Assembly: GCF_946478805.1 (NCBI RefSeq)
Contig: NZ_CAMLDC010000001.1
Location: 1 to 64,000, forward strand
Reading direction: 5' to 3'
Source of the DNA: an uncultured Fluviicola sp.
GTDB taxonomy: Bacteria > Bacteroidota > Bacteroidia > Flavobacteriales > Crocinitomicaceae
DNA: 64,000 bases
Below, piece after piece: positions 23,923 through 32,781 of this stretch (its first letter is position 1; each line of letters starts with the position of its first letter). Under the pieces are notes generated by a model that was not told the origin of the DNA, made no database searches, and saw only the letters and a program-made list of their open reading frames with translations. The position numbers and the translations under genes are program-made.

Positions 23923-24798
23923 TTATTCCTTGATGAGTTGTTCCTTGAAGATACCTGATGTACTTGTGATTTCAACGGTATAAACTCCTTTCGGAAATTC
24001 TGCAATGTTCAACTGTGCCTCATTTCCTTTTAACGTATAGTTTACTTCCAGTTTTTGTCCCACTGAATTGTACAGGTTAATTGCTTCAATCGGAGAAGAA
24101 TTCTCAATTTTCACCGAGGTTGAAGCCGGGTTCGGAGCGATGTGAAGTTTCATTTTATCCAGTTCATTGATACCTAAAGCTGAATTCGTGTATTGAATTG
24201 AATCACATGAGATGCATCCCCCGTTTATGGTAGTTGTCATGATACAGCAGAAAAACTTATTCGAAGGATTCGATGCTCCAGGTGTATAAGTGAGAATTGT
24301 TCCAGGTCCCATGTAGGGCATTCCTTGTCCTTGCCCGTTTCCATCTGTCCATGTTACGAATTGATTTGTGATCAGGAATGGAGGAATAGATGAAGCCAAA
24401 GTCAGTGAAACCTGATTTGGTCCTACTATTGACGAGTTGAATTGGGAATAACAAGGGAAAGGCACCTGCAATGCTGCAGTATCGGAAGAACAAGTGGTAC
24501 AATTAGTTGCATCGGTCATGCACAATTGATAAATCACACATCCGTAATTATTCTGAAGAGTCGCAGCATCAATCGTAATGCTGTCACCACCCGGGTGAGT
24601 TGTAAACGGAACAGGAATTCCATTGCCATCGGTTACTGTCCAGGAATAAACAAAAGGTGCCGTTCCGGTTGCGTTGATTGCATTCAATACGTAATCATAA
24701 GTGTTCAATAAGCTGTCATTTACCTGTACGCTGCATTGTGCATGCGAAAAAGAAAGGAAACCCAAAGTAAGGGCAACGCTGAGTAGTAATTTTTTCAT
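23923..24798 (-). CDS. T9SS-secreted protein with C-terminal sorting domain
   Basis: A 291-residue protein with an N-terminal signal peptide (MKKLLLSVALTLGFLSFSHAQ) and a type A T9SS sorting domain at about 210-291: LHIAPNPASTSVKIE, INLYNSVGQKL, FPKGVYTVEI and the final FKEQLIKE. The central region (about 22-200) is Cys-rich (CTTCSSDTAALQ, FFCCIMTTT, CISCDS) and may form disulfide-linked beta domains; a PKD/Ig-like YSWTVTDGNG segment is visible. It is probably exported to the cell surface or outside. The ATG at 24798 was chosen because it begins the signal peptide. Confidence 0.85.
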   Translation of the reverse strand: MKKLLLSVALTLGFLSFSHAQCSVQVNDSLLNTYDYVLNAINATGTAPFVYSWTVTDGNGIPVPFTTHPGGDSITIDAATLQNNYGCVIYQLCMTDATNCTTCSSDTAALQVPFPCYSQFNSSIVGPNQVSLTLASSIPPFLITNQFVTWTDGNGQGQGMPYMGPGTILTYTPGASNPSNKFFCCIMTTTINGGCISCDSIQYTNSALGINELDKMKLHIAPNPASTSVKIENSSPIEAINLYNSVGQKLEVNYTLKGNEAQLNIAEFPKGVYTVEITSTSGIFKEQLIKE

Positions 24799-24929
24799 GT
24801 TTAGTGTTTTAATATGCAGAGAAGACGTCATGAGATCCATCTCAGTTGCCTGGAGATTGAAAACGGATTAAAAAGAATTCAGAGTGGAATCTTTTTCGTT
24901 ATATTTAAAAGAATCAAAATGACACGATT

Positions 24930-25250
24930 ATGGAACAACGGAATTACGAAACAGTTACTGAAGCAGTAAATGATTTGAAAAAACGTGGATATACATCGGA
25001 TTTGTCCATGGAAGCGGATAAGGATTATTTATTTTGCAAATCCACTGCCACACAATTATCCCCGGAAGATTTCACTATCGATGAAGTGTATCGTTTTGAA
25101 GGAATGACCGATCCGGGAGATGAGATGATTGTTTACGCCATTTCATCCACGGAGAAGAATATCAAAGGCATTGTGGTGAATGCTTTTGGAATTTACTCCA
25201 GCTACAAAACTTCCAAACTGGTAGAACACCTGATAAAACATCACGACTGA
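24930..25250 (+). CDS. Conserved small protein, unknown
   Basis: A 106-residue soluble, acidic protein without signal peptide: YETVTEAVNDLKKRGYTSDL at the start, then LSPEDFTIDEVYRFEGMTDPGDE and a C-terminal TSKLVEHLIKHH. Similar Bacteroidota proteins are often labelled phosphoribosylpyrophosphate synthetase in databases; I see no PRPP-synthase motif, so that name should not be used. It is set alone, divergent from the T9SS gene. Confidence 0.75.
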   Translation: MEQRNYETVTEAVNDLKKRGYTSDLSMEADKDYLFCKSTATQLSPEDFTIDEVYRFEGMTDPGDEMIVYAISSTEKNIKGIVVNAFGIYSSYKTSKLVEHLIKHHD

Positions 25251-25274
25251 TTGTTTGGATGTAAAACTTATTCC

Positions 25275-25365
25275 GGCTGGTAAAACCCGTTAAAAAGATG
25301 GCCCGGAAGTACCTGTCAATAAGAGTTCTCTGAAAACGAGTGCAATTTTTGATTTTTTACCAGCC
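25275..25365. repeat. Long-range inverted repeat upstream of the arginine decarboxylase gene
   Basis: GGCTGGTAAAA (25275-25285) and TTTTACCAGCC (25355-25365) are perfect inverse copies enclosing 69 bases. It may close a structured RNA at the 3' end of the 24930 transcript or be a regulatory site just before the -7-like element at 25384. Confidence 0.55.
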
Positions 25366-25383
25366 ACATCCCAATCTTTACTC

Positions 25384-25391
25384 TAAATTTG
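25384..25391 (+). promoter_or_regulatory. Predicted -7 element of the arginine decarboxylase gene
   Basis: TAAATTTG matches TAnnTTTG. No TTG is found 17-23 bases upstream. The transcript leader would be about 80 bases. Confidence 0.35.
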
Positions 25392-25476
25392 CACCGAATT
25401 ATTTCAGGAATAATTTAGTTGGTTTTTGTAGAACTTTTAAGAAAGATTTCCGTAGGAGGAGTGCAACGTGTAGCGA

Positions 25477-26877
25477 ATGAGAACAAAATACATTGACCTT
25501 ATCGATCAGACATTTGATTTCCCACAAGATGAGTTTCACTTGAGAGAAGATCGTTTGATGTTCCATGGTATTGATTTGATGCGATTAATTGAAGAATATG
25601 GTACGCCATTGAAATTCAATTATTTACCACAGATTTCTCACAATATCCAACGAGCCAAAGGCTGGTTTCGTGAAGCGATGAATAACTTGGGTTATTCGGG
25701 AAACTACTATTATTCTTACTGTACAAAAAGTTCACATTTCTCTTTTGTTCTGGATGAGGTTCTAAAGAATGATGTGCACATTGAAACATCTTCTGCATTT
25801 GATATCGATATTGTAAAGAATGTCCTGAATGCCGGTAAGCTGAAAGAGGGAAGCTATGTGATCTGCAACGGATTCAAACCACCAAAATACATTCAGAACA
25901 TTGCAGATCTGATCGAGGATAAGCGGTTGAATATCATTCCTGTAGTGGATAATACAGCAGAAATCCACGACCTGATTGCCGCAACAGGAGAAAATGAATT
26001 GAAGATAGGAATTCGGATTGCATCGGAAGAAGAACCGAAATTCGAGTTCTATACCTCGCGTTTGGGAATTCGGTACCGTGAAATTGTTCCGTTTTATAAA
26101 GCATTTATCCAGGATAATCCGCGGGTGCAAATCAAGATGCTTCACTTTTTCATCAACACGGGAATCAATGATACTTCGTATTACTGGAATGAGTTGACAA
26201 AGTGTCTGCGAATCTATTCCGATTTGAAAAAGGTTTGTCCTACTTTGGATTCGTTGAATATCGGCGGCGGTTTCCCGATCAAGAAGTCACTGGCTTTTGA
26301 TTTTGATTATGCATACATGGTTCGCGAGATCCTGATGCAGGTGAAACGCGTTTGTGCTGACAATGACATTCCGGAGCCGAATATCTATACGGAATTCGGA
26401 TCGTTTACGGTAGGTGAAAGCGGAGGTGCAATCTTCAACGTATTGCACCAGAAACAACAGAATGACCGTGAAAAGTGGAACATGATCGACAGTTCGTTCA
26501 TGACCAATCTTCCGGACACCTGGGCCATTAATCAGCGATTTATCATGTTGGCGATCAATCGATGGAATGATGATTATGAACGCGTACTTCTTGGTGGACT
26601 GACCTGTGATTCAGATGACTATTATAATTCGGAACAGCATTCAAATGCCATCTACCTTCCGAAGTTTGATAAGAATAAACCACTCTATATTGGATTCTTT
26701 AATACCGGGGCTTACCAGGAAACAATCGGCGGATACGGAGGGCTGAAACATTGCTTGATTCCGGAACCGAAACATGTGCTTATTCAACGTGACGAACACG
26801 GGAAAATCGTATCGGAGTTGTTCTCTGAGGAACAAACCGCGGACGATTTCATGCGAATTCTCGGTTATCAACCATAA
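25477..26877 (+). CDS. speA: PLP-dependent arginine decarboxylase (fold type III)
   Basis: A 466-residue decarboxylase with the alanine-racemase-like fold; it converts arginine to agmatine for polyamine synthesis. The PLP lysine is likely Lys84 in YYYSYCTKSSHFS. Glycine-rich LNIGGGFPIKKS and the late GGLTCDSDDYYN (second active-site cysteine region) support the decarboxylase family. It is shorter than the E. coli biosynthetic SpeA and matches the compact form usual in Bacteroidota. The other polyamine genes are not in the window. The ATG at 25477 gives the usual KYIDLIDQTFDFPQ start. Confidence 0.88.
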   Translation: MRTKYIDLIDQTFDFPQDEFHLREDRLMFHGIDLMRLIEEYGTPLKFNYLPQISHNIQRAKGWFREAMNNLGYSGNYYYSYCTKSSHFSFVLDEVLKNDVHIETSSAFDIDIVKNVLNAGKLKEGSYVICNGFKPPKYIQNIADLIEDKRLNIIPVVDNTAEIHDLIAATGENELKIGIRIASEEEPKFEFYTSRLGIRYREIVPFYKAFIQDNPRVQIKMLHFFINTGINDTSYYWNELTKCLRIYSDLKKVCPTLDSLNIGGGFPIKKSLAFDFDYAYMVREILMQVKRVCADNDIPEPNIYTEFGSFTVGESGGAIFNVLHQKQQNDREKWNMIDSSFMTNLPDTWAINQRFIMLAINRWNDDYERVLLGGLTCDSDDYYNSEQHSNAIYLPKFDKNKPLYIGFFNTGAYQETIGGYGGLKHCLIPEPKHVLIQRDEHGKIVSELFSEEQTADDFMRILGYQP

Positions 26878-26956
26878 AAGAGACTAAATCGAATTAGTTA
26901 GTTTAACTCTAGGTTTTTAGTTGAAATTGTTGTATTTTCCATCTCTGACAAGGGTT

Positions 26957-26988
26957 GCGGTTAATTATTTCAAAATCAACCGCTTTCG
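26957..26988 (+). terminator. Possible terminator after the arginine decarboxylase gene
   Basis: GCGGTT (26957-26962) and AACCGC (26978-26983), extended inward by ATT/AAT with one mismatch, followed by only TTT. A weak candidate, 80 bases after the stop. Confidence 0.35.
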
Positions 26989-27063
26989 TAATTATTGAAT
27001 TGCTAATTCGAATTAAAAGGGGAATAAATTCATTTTAAAACAGGGTTTACTAAAAGTTTACAG

Positions 27064-27071
27064 TATTTTTG
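27064..27071 (+). promoter_or_regulatory. Predicted -7 element of the 27119 gene
   Basis: TATTTTTG matches TAnnTTTG, 47 bases before the ATG. No TTG is visible at the -33 position. Confidence 0.35.
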
Positions 27072-27118
27072 CACTCTCTTTTAAGAAACGTAAACAAAAA
27101 ATAACAAACAAGGTAAGA

Positions 27119-27496
27119 ATGACGACACATATTCAGACCATTTACACCGAAGACAAAACACCTTTTGCCGAGACTGTGAATTCTTGGTTGGAAGCACTAG
27201 GTTTTCATGTTTTGCCGTTTCAGGAAAATGATGAATTGACGGAGAAAATTGATGCCGTAGTTATTTTCCACGATAATCACAACTTCGACAAACGAACTGC
27301 TGAATTGCGCGATTTGTTTGAAGTGCATCAAGCCCCGATCCATAAGATTGATTTAAGCGGGACAATGAATGTTGCGCTATCGCATCTATCCTTGTTTTTC
27401 GACCGTACAAAATGTAAGGATGTTTTGTTCATCGGCAGTGAAGGCATCAAAGATCATCCGAAAATGGATGTTTTCAAGGAGAAGTGGAATTTGTAA
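27119..27496 (+). CDS. Small soluble protein, unknown
   Basis: A 125-residue cytoplasmic protein without signal peptide or membrane segment. The pattern suggests an alternating alpha/beta fold: HIQTIYTEDKTPFAETVNSWLEALGF, then IDAVVIFHDNHNF, PIHKIDLSG and KDVLFIGSEGI. No family is recognised. It has its own -7-like element and a strong terminator, so it is a single-gene unit between the arginine decarboxylase and a GumN-type gene. Confidence 0.7.
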   Translation: MTTHIQTIYTEDKTPFAETVNSWLEALGFHVLPFQENDELTEKIDAVVIFHDNHNFDKRTAELRDLFEVHQAPIHKIDLSGTMNVALSHLSLFFDRTKCKDVLFIGSEGIKDHPKMDVFKEKWNL

Positions 27497-27525
27497 GGAT
27501 TAGAAATTTTTAATTGATATATTTG

Positions 27526-27552
27526 AAAGGACAACATGTGTTGTCCTTTTTT
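27526..27552 (+). terminator. Intrinsic terminator
   Basis: AAAGGACAACA (27526-27536) pairs with TGTTGTCCTTT (27539-27549) around a two-base gap, followed by further T. It ends the 27119 gene. Confidence 0.85.
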
Positions 27553-27625
27553 ATTGTCCGGTTTTTCAAAACAGGTCTGAATGAAATTACCTGGAATCAT
27601 CTAACATTGTGTCAAATATTATCCG

Positions 27626-28492
27626 ATGAGAAAAGTCCTGAACTTGTTTGTCTTTACGTTCTGTGTAATTGCTGCGTTTGCCCAAAACACCATATTATGG
27701 TCTGTTCGAAAAGCTGGTTCTGAAAAGACGTCTTACGTGTTAGGTACGCTTCATCAAATGGGAAATTCTTTTGTAGATGAAAAACCGAAAATTAAGGAAC
27801 TGTTACTTCATTCAGATCTGGCGGTTTTCGAGAGTGTAGAAGATAAGAATGAGAAGATCATTCGTGTGATGCTGAATAGAACGGACGATTTTTCCTATAG
27901 AGAATTCCTTGCAAAACAAGATGTGGATTTTTTGGAAGAACTCTCCAAAGACTGGAAAGTCCCGTTGAGTAAACAAAAACCTTCAGAACTGCTATTAAAG
28001 CTTCGACAAGAGTATGTAAAAATGAACTGTGGAACGATAAAATCAACGGACACAACTGATCATATGGATGATTATCTGTTGTCTATAGCCCGAAAGAATA
28101 CTATTCAAGTACAGGGATTGGAAAGTTTCGCCGATCAGTTTAATGCAATAAGCAGTATAAATGGTGAAGACTTTACTTGGGATAAGGCGAAGGATGCAGT
28201 TCACGAATGGGTTAACAACTTTCAGGACGATAAAAGCCGAAAGAAAATTTGTACTGTGGTAGAATCGTATTTAAAAATGCGACTTGATTATCAATTCGAA
28301 ACAAAATGTGCAGAAAGCGATGAAATTCTAACTAAACGAAATGAGAAATGGATGCCTTTGATAGAAGAATTGATCCGGCAAAACAATTCCGTGATGGTGA
28401 TCGTGGGATTATATCATTTGTATGGAGAATGTGGAATCATTTCCCAACTTAGAAAACATGGGTATACCGTAAAACCTGTAAAATTGAAATAA
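27626..28492 (+). CDS. TraB/GumN family protein, exported
   Basis: A 288-residue protein with a signal peptide (MRKVLNLFVFTFCVIAAFAQ). Family motifs: YVLGTLHQMG (about 37-46), the VQGLESFADQ segment, RNEKWMPLIEEL and the C-terminal VMVIVGLYHLYGECGIISQLRKHGY. TraB/GumN proteins are related to metalloproteases of the Tiki type, with a GxxH motif at each end (here GTLH and GLYH). Actual activity in bacteria is little known. Monocistronic by context. Confidence 0.9.
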   Translation: MRKVLNLFVFTFCVIAAFAQNTILWSVRKAGSEKTSYVLGTLHQMGNSFVDEKPKIKELLLHSDLAVFESVEDKNEKIIRVMLNRTDDFSYREFLAKQDVDFLEELSKDWKVPLSKQKPSELLLKLRQEYVKMNCGTIKSTDTTDHMDDYLLSIARKNTIQVQGLESFADQFNAISSINGEDFTWDKAKDAVHEWVNNFQDDKSRKKICTVVESYLKMRLDYQFETKCAESDEILTKRNEKWMPLIEELIRQNNSVMVIVGLYHLYGECGIISQLRKHGYTVKPVKLK

Positions 28493-28533
28493 TAGAAATT
28501 ACTAAGGCCCGGATTAATTTTTAACTTCCCCCT

Positions 28534-28896
28534 TTACTTCACATAGTCCTGTTTCAACACCAACACATACTGATCACCATCTAATTTCGAATATCCTTGT
28601 TCATAACAAAAAAAGTAGGTGTTTCCCTTTTGAGTTTGATAGGTGTTTGTGTAGTAATGGAAATTGAATCCTTCCTCCGCCAAAGTGATCACATCAACCG
28701 TTCTTTTTCCTGTTGGATTCAGGTCTGCTAAGATCCTCCGGTTCTTCCGCAAAATGTTGTTGATCCGCCTGACGTATTTGGTGGCGTCCTCGTTCAACCG
28801 GTTGTTATAGGTGTTTCTGCAATAATCGGAACAGAATTTCTGATCTTTCCTCCCGCTTAATTTCTGTCCGCATTCCAGGCATTTTCTATCTGACAT
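28534..28896 (-). CDS. Small zinc-ribbon protein
   Basis: A 120-residue protein whose N-terminus is a treble-clef/zinc-ribbon: RKCLECGQKLSGRKDQKFC followed by SDYCRNTYNN, giving Cys-x2-Cys and Cys-x3-Cys ligands. A basic helix (YVRRINNILRKNRRIL) follows and a C-terminal beta-rich part ends in VLVLKQDYVK. This form is common in Bacteroidota; the function is unknown. The ATG at 28896 gives the usual start; ATG 28914 would add six residues. Confidence 0.8.
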   Translation of the reverse strand: MSDRKCLECGQKLSGRKDQKFCSDYCRNTYNNRLNEDATKYVRRINNILRKNRRILADLNPTGKRTVDVITLAEEGFNFHYYTNTYQTQKGNTYFFCYEQGYSKLDGDQYVLVLKQDYVK

Positions 28897-28974
28897 TTTG
28901 TTCAAGGATTTCATCAATTGGAGTAGGAAAAATAATTGATTTATATCAAAGATGTGTAATAATCTCAAGAAATA

Positions 28975-29005
28975 TTGATTGTTAACTCTTTATGAGATAT
29001 GTTTG
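28975..29005 (+). promoter_or_regulatory. Predicted promoter of the DOMON/Ig T9SS protein gene
   Basis: TTG (28975-28977), 20-base spacer, TATGTTTG (28998-29005): a strong match to the Flavobacteriia consensus, 20 bases before the ATG at 29026. Confidence 0.65.
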
Positions 29006-29025
29006 TATATAAAACACTACTGATT

Positions 29026-31137
29026 ATGAAGAAAATTTACGTTTTGCTGTTTTCGATTTGTCCTTTTCTGACTTTTGGTCAAACCAAGGAAATCGCATTT
29101 TCCGAACTCACTGTTGGTAGTGGAATGTACTTTGGAGCAGTGATGACGACAACGGATATTACTGTTACGGTTCAAGGACCTTCAGATCGCTTTATAGCAT
29201 TCGGATTCGGAACAGGAATGGCAACAGGTAATGATGCGATTATCTGGTCGACTCTCGGTACTGGCGTTGCACCACTTCAATTGCGGGATCACCGAATGAT
29301 TGGTCAAGGCGTTGAGCCTTCTGTTGATGCTCAGCAGGATTGGTCAGTTGTTTCCAATAACGTCTCAGGTGGAAACAGAACCATTGTGGCAACCCGGGCT
29401 TTAAGTACAGGAGATCCGGACGATGTGACATTCAATTTTGCCGCAACAACTCAAAATTTGTTTTGGTCACATGGGCCAAGTGCAACGAATCAATTGCAAT
29501 ATCATGGAGCAAGTAACCGCGCCAGTGGTATCGTTCGCAATTGGGTTGTTCCGGATGTCACTCCTCCCACAATTTCAAATACGCTTCCGGCAGATAATAC
29601 AGTTGGAGCAAGTATTACAACCAATCTGACGATTAACTTTTCGGAGAGTATCTCCTGGGGCACAGGATCATTAACACTTTACGATGGAAATGACAATGTC
29701 ATTCAGACGGTTTCCAGTGGAAATCCGAATGTGACGATCACAGGAAGTAATTTTTTCTATAATCCTCCAAGTAATTTAATCCTGAACACACCTTATTACG
29801 TTAAAATTGATGCAACGGCATTTAAGGATGCGGCAAATAATTTCTTTGCTGGAATTGCGGATAATGTCACTTGGAATTTCAATACCAATGACATCACGGC
29901 ACCAGCGTTAGTAGCATCACCTTTCGTCCCTGCAGATAATGCAGTTGGTGTTGCTGTTACGACTCCTTTGACGATTACTTTTAATGAAGCTGTTCAAGCT
30001 GGAACCGGTGAAATTCAATTGTATAATGGAGCAGGAACTTTGATCGAGGCTTACGATATGGTGACAAGTCCACTCATTTCCTTTGCAGGTTCAATAGTCA
30101 GTATCAATCCAACAGACTTAGTCCTGAATACCTCGTATTATGTCAACATTCAATCCGGGGCAATTAAGGATATGTCGAATAACAACTATGCCGGATTCAC
30201 GAATACGACGACTTGGAATTTCAATACGAATGATGTGATTGCTCCTTTGGCAATTGCACCTTTTTCTCCGGCAGATGGAGCTACAAATGTTGCAACAGCA
30301 GGTATTTGCAGCATTTCTTTCAATGAGAATGTTCAAATTTCTGCAACAGGTACCATTGAAATTTTTACGTCAGCTGGAACATTGGTGGAGTCATTCAATT
30401 CAGGATCTGCCCAACTCGGTGTAACAGGTTCAACCGTCAATTTCTCAACAACAAATCCGTTGAGTGAAAATACGGCGTATTATATTCACATTACTCCTGG
30501 ATTTATTGAAGATTTAAGCGGGAATGCGTATTCGGGAATCTCTGATAATGTTACCTGGAATTTCACCGTGGGAGATTTCACTGGGCCGACCATTGCGAGT
30601 TTGAATCCTGCAGACAATAGTACTGCCGTGCCGCTGACTTTGGATCCGGCAATTACCTTTAACGAATCCATTATCTTGGGCTCGGGAAGTTTCTTTTTGG
30701 TAAATGAGCTTGCCGGAACTTCAGAAGAGTTTAGCAGTGCATTGGGAAATACGGTAGTAAATGCAAACACCGTAACTCTTAATCCGGCTCTTAACCTTCA
30801 AATGGCTGGACAATACCATGTTTTAATTGACAGCGATGCGGTTGAAGATCTGGCTGGAAATGCATTCGCAGGAATTTCGGATACGACTGCCTGGTCATTT
30901 ATAGCAGAGCTTGAAACCGGGTTGCAAGAATTGTCCATTGACAACTATTCATGGAATGGGAAAGAATTGGTGATTAAATCTGCTTATTCTGAAGGTGAAA
31001 TAGTGGATGCTGGTGGAAGGTTAATTCGCCGCATAAATTCAAAGAAAACAAACCTGGATTATCTTCCTACGGGAATCTACACGGTTCGAATTCAACAAAA
31101 TAATTCACCTTCTTTCTTCCGGATATATGTGGATTAA
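29026..31137 (+). CDS. T9SS-secreted protein with DOMON-like domain and four Ig-like (Big_5) repeats
   Basis: A 703-residue secreted protein. Signal peptide 1-20 (ending LTFGQ). Residues about 20-168 resemble a DOMON haem/sugar-binding domain: DRFIAFGFGTGMATGNDAII, QQDWSVVSNNVSGGNRTIV, TRALSTGDPDD, QLQYHGASNRASG. Four tandem Big_5-type domains start near 177, 293, 405 and 520, each with a PADNxxxV opening and a PYYVKIDATAFKD-like middle. The last about 75 residues are a T9SS type A sorting domain ending FFRIYVD. Predicted to be surface-attached or released; ligand unknown. Its end overlaps the ankyrin gene by 11 bases. Confidence 0.85.
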   Translation: MKKIYVLLFSICPFLTFGQTKEIAFSELTVGSGMYFGAVMTTTDITVTVQGPSDRFIAFGFGTGMATGNDAIIWSTLGTGVAPLQLRDHRMIGQGVEPSVDAQQDWSVVSNNVSGGNRTIVATRALSTGDPDDVTFNFAATTQNLFWSHGPSATNQLQYHGASNRASGIVRNWVVPDVTPPTISNTLPADNTVGASITTNLTINFSESISWGTGSLTLYDGNDNVIQTVSSGNPNVTITGSNFFYNPPSNLILNTPYYVKIDATAFKDAANNFFAGIADNVTWNFNTNDITAPALVASPFVPADNAVGVAVTTPLTITFNEAVQAGTGEIQLYNGAGTLIEAYDMVTSPLISFAGSIVSINPTDLVLNTSYYVNIQSGAIKDMSNNNYAGFTNTTTWNFNTNDVIAPLAIAPFSPADGATNVATAGICSISFNENVQISATGTIEIFTSAGTLVESFNSGSAQLGVTGSTVNFSTTNPLSENTAYYIHITPGFIEDLSGNAYSGISDNVTWNFTVGDFTGPTIASLNPADNSTAVPLTLDPAITFNESIILGSGSFFLVNELAGTSEEFSSALGNTVVNANTVTLNPALNLQMAGQYHVLIDSDAVEDLAGNAFAGISDTTAWSFIAELETGLQELSIDNYSWNGKELVIKSAYSEGEIVDAGGRLIRRINSKKTNLDYLPTGIYTVRIQQNNSPSFFRIYVD

Positions 31138-31654
31138 GACGCGACTTTTTATTTGTTCCATATTCTTTATCGGACTCTCTGTTCATTCACAGGATGTTTT
31201 TGAGTCTGCACGAACCGGAAACATCAAGCAGCTTAAAAAGCTCATAGCCCTGGATAAAGACACGATTCAGAAAGTGAATCAAATGGGTTTTGATCCTTTG
31301 ATGATAGCTTGTTATCGCGGACAGACCAAATGTGCGGCTTTTTTGATTGAACATGGGGCGGATGTCAATCGGCCATCAGCTGAGGGAAGTGCGTTGCAAG
31401 CAGCTAGTTACCAGAGCAATACTGATCTTGCTGAATTGTTGATCTCCAAAGGAGCGCAGTTGAATGTCCAGGGACCCGATGGAAATACGGCATTAATGTA
31501 TGCGGTGTTGAACCAAAATCAGAGTTTGGTTAAAGCACTTAAAAAAGCTGGTGCAGATTTGGCACTCACAAATAATGATAGGCAAACGGCGTATTCACTG
31601 GCTATGAGTTTGAGCAATTCCGAAATTCAAAAACTGGTTCAATTACCGAAGTAG
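31127..31654 (+). CDS. Exported ankyrin-repeat protein
   Basis: A 175-residue protein with a signal peptide (residues 1-21, ending SVHSQ) and four or five ankyrin repeats: FDPLMIACYRGQTKCAAFLIEHGADVN, SALQAASYQSNTDLAELLISKGA, NTALMYAVLNQNQSLVKALKKAGA and a final partial copy. Ankyrin repeats bind proteins; in the periplasm they often act as immunity or inhibitory partners. The start overlaps the end of the T9SS gene by 11 bases, suggesting coupling of the two. Confidence 0.9.
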   Translation: MWIKTRLFICSIFFIGLSVHSQDVFESARTGNIKQLKKLIALDKDTIQKVNQMGFDPLMIACYRGQTKCAAFLIEHGADVNRPSAEGSALQAASYQSNTDLAELLISKGAQLNVQGPDGNTALMYAVLNQNQSLVKALKKAGADLALTNNDRQTAYSLAMSLSNSEIQKLVQLPK

Positions 31655-31732
31655 CAGGTCTTGAAACTCACTATCAATAGGTGGCTTAACATAAATTAAC
31701 AGCATTTGTAATCCCCAAAGAACATTCTTTCA

Positions 31733-31740
31733 CATATTTG
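31733..31740 (+). promoter_or_regulatory. Weak -7-like element before the Bat operon
   Basis: CATATTTG differs by one base from TAnnTTTG and lies 18 bases before the moxR ATG. A TTTG at 31705-31708 is 24 bases upstream, slightly far. Confidence 0.3.
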
Positions 31741-31758
31741 CGACCTTAGGCTTAAACT

Positions 31759-32775
31759 ATGATGGACATTCCTAATTTATCTCCTTCGGAGCAGCTGCAG
31801 GTAATTGCAGGTGAAATCAAAACAGAAGGATTAAAATATGATTTATTGCGTCGTGAGATTGGAAAAGTGATCGTTGGACAGGAGAACATGGTTCGAAGTC
31901 TATTGATCGCCCTGCTCGCAGACGGACACGTTCTTTTGGAAGGTGTTCCCGGATTGGCAAAAACTCTGGCAATTCGCACACTTTCAAGTGCTGTTTCCGG
32001 GCAGTTTTCACGGATTCAGTTCACTCCTGATTTACTTCCTGCAGATGTTACAGGAACTTTGATCTATCAGCAGAAATCAGAACAGTTCGCGGTCAAAAAA
32101 GGTCCGATCTTCGCCAATTTCGTGTTGGCTGATGAGATTAATCGTGCACCGGCAAAAGTCCAGGCAGCTTTATTGGAAGCCATGCAGGAACGCCAGGTGA
32201 CAATAGGTGAGTCGACCTATGAATTGCCCAAACCTTTTTTAGTACTGGCAACCCAAAACCCGATTGAACAGGAAGGAACTTATCCTTTGCCGGAAGCGCA
32301 GGTGGATCGTTTCATGCTCAAAGTGTTCATGGGTTACCCATCCAAGCAGGAAGAACAGTTGATTTTGCGTTCCAATGTAAGACCCGAGGGATTGGAAAAA
32401 ACTTCGCATGTCATGCATCCGGATGACTTGATCAAAGGAAAACACCTGGCGCGTTCCATTTATCTGGACGAGAAGGTGGAGCGTTATATCGTTGATATAG
32501 TTGATGCGACGCGGAATCCTGCTACTGCCGGAATTTCTGAAATTTCAAAATACCTGTCTTACGGAGCATCTCCGAGGGCATCCATTAATTTGGCTTTGGC
32601 TGCGAAAGCAAATGCATTCCTGGAACAACGTGGTTTCGTGATTCCGGATGATGTGAGAACGGTTGCTATGGACGTACTTCGTCACCGTGTTGGCCTGAAC
32701 TATGAAGCGGAAGCTGATGGAGTGAAGCCGGAACAGATTATTGAACGTTTATTACAGCGTGTAGAAGTTCCATAA
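31759..32775 (+). CDS. MoxR-family AAA+ ATPase
   Basis: A 338-residue cytoplasmic AAA+ ATPase with Walker A GVPGLAKT (62-69), Walker B FVLADEINR (121-129) and sensor 1 in LVLATQNPIEQEG. MoxR ATPases act as chaperones that activate or assemble complexes containing VWA-domain partners. It heads an operon with a DUF58 protein and the Bat proteins; 6 bases separate it from the DUF58 gene. Two adjacent ATG codons are present. Confidence 0.95.
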   Translation: MMDIPNLSPSEQLQVIAGEIKTEGLKYDLLRREIGKVIVGQENMVRSLLIALLADGHVLLEGVPGLAKTLAIRTLSSAVSGQFSRIQFTPDLLPADVTGTLIYQQKSEQFAVKKGPIFANFVLADEINRAPAKVQAALLEAMQERQVTIGESTYELPKPFLVLATQNPIEQEGTYPLPEAQVDRFMLKVFMGYPSKQEEQLILRSNVRPEGLEKTSHVMHPDDLIKGKHLARSIYLDEKVERYIVDIVDATRNPATAGISEISKYLSYGASPRASINLALAAKANAFLEQRGFVIPDDVRTVAMDVLRHRVGLNYEAEADGVKPEQIIERLLQRVEVP

Positions 32776-32781
32776 TCAATC

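Noticed and set aside
24930..25250. PRPP synthetase
   Set aside because: The protein is only 106 residues and has no PRPP-binding motif; the database name seems to be an error passed on.
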